DNA of 14,783 nucleotides from positions 1-14,783 of the forward strand of contig JAKADD010000017.1 of the NCBI GenBank assembly GCA_021820825.1. The letters run 5' to 3'. Shown piece after piece: positions 14,631 to 14,783 of this stretch. Position numbers and translations under genes: made by a program. The first letter of the stretch is position 1. Every line of letters begins with the position of its first letter. The notes under the pieces are model-generated. The model saw only the letters and a program-made list of their open reading frames with translations, was not told where the DNA came from and ran no database searches. Origin of the DNA: Bacillota bacterium. GTDB lineage: Bacteria; Bacillota; Bacilli; Alicyclobacillales; SLC66.

Positions 14631-14783
14631 TTCCTTGATTGCTCGATTGGCAAGGATATTCGAGAAGATCATGACGCATGTGGCGGAACCGCGTATCGCA
14701 GCCGACTTGGTTTCCCCTGACGTTCATGCGGGTATGGATAGCACTCGGGCGCGAAATTGGGAATTTGATTGTATGCAGGTGCA

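Overview
The window looks like chromosome from an aerobic endospore-forming member of the Bacilli with moderately high GC, perhaps Alicyclobacillaceae. This placement is an inference. It rests on the YheC/YheD-type spore-coat-associated ATP-grasp protein, strong AGGAGG ribosome binding sites, use of TTG and GTG starts, and the ECF transporter architecture. No mobile element, rRNA, tRNA or CRISPR array was seen.

Left part (1-3684). Bases 1-242 hold nothing recognisable. Bases 243-370 form a 128-base nested palindrome. It is followed by a YheC/YheD-family gene (454-1236, +), which converges on an iron-containing alcohol dehydrogenase gene (1249-2415, -). The 537-base gap after that carries a perfect 21-bp inverted repeat, three copies of a 10-base direct repeat, and an extended -10 promoter. 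That promoter serves a metallophosphoesterase gene with a TTG start (2953-3684, +).

Right part (3775-14554, all on the minus strand). A sigma-54 enhancer-binding regulator (12785-14554) lies just upstream of a nine-gene unit. The gap between them holds an almost ideal -24/-12 sigma-54 promoter (about 12651-12669) and two TGTTGCA-type palindromes about 105 and 129 bases upstream of the predicted start of transcription. In order of transcription the unit encodes: a tartrate/D-malate dehydrogenase-like oxidative decarboxylase, an aldehyde dehydrogenase, a short-chain dehydrogenase, EcfA1, EcfA2, EcfT, an ECF substrate-binding S component, a P1-family (S58, DmpA-like) N-terminal-nucleophile hydrolase, and an M20 ArgE/DapE-type deacylase. 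Four of the junctions are ATGA overlaps.

Main interpretation (inference): the unit looks like a complete pantothenate (vitamin B5) catabolic system. The steps would be ECF import; amide hydrolysis to pantoate and beta-alanine by one of the two hydrolases; oxidation of pantoate to the aldehyde (SDR); oxidation to 3,3-dimethylmalate (ALDH); and oxidative decarboxylation to 2-oxoisovalerate (the malate-dehydrogenase-like enzyme). These steps match the classical biochemistry of pantothenase and EC 1.1.1.106, 1.2.1.33 and 1.1.1.84. To my knowledge those activities were long known without assigned genes. Individual family assignments are strong, but the shared substrate is a hypothesis.
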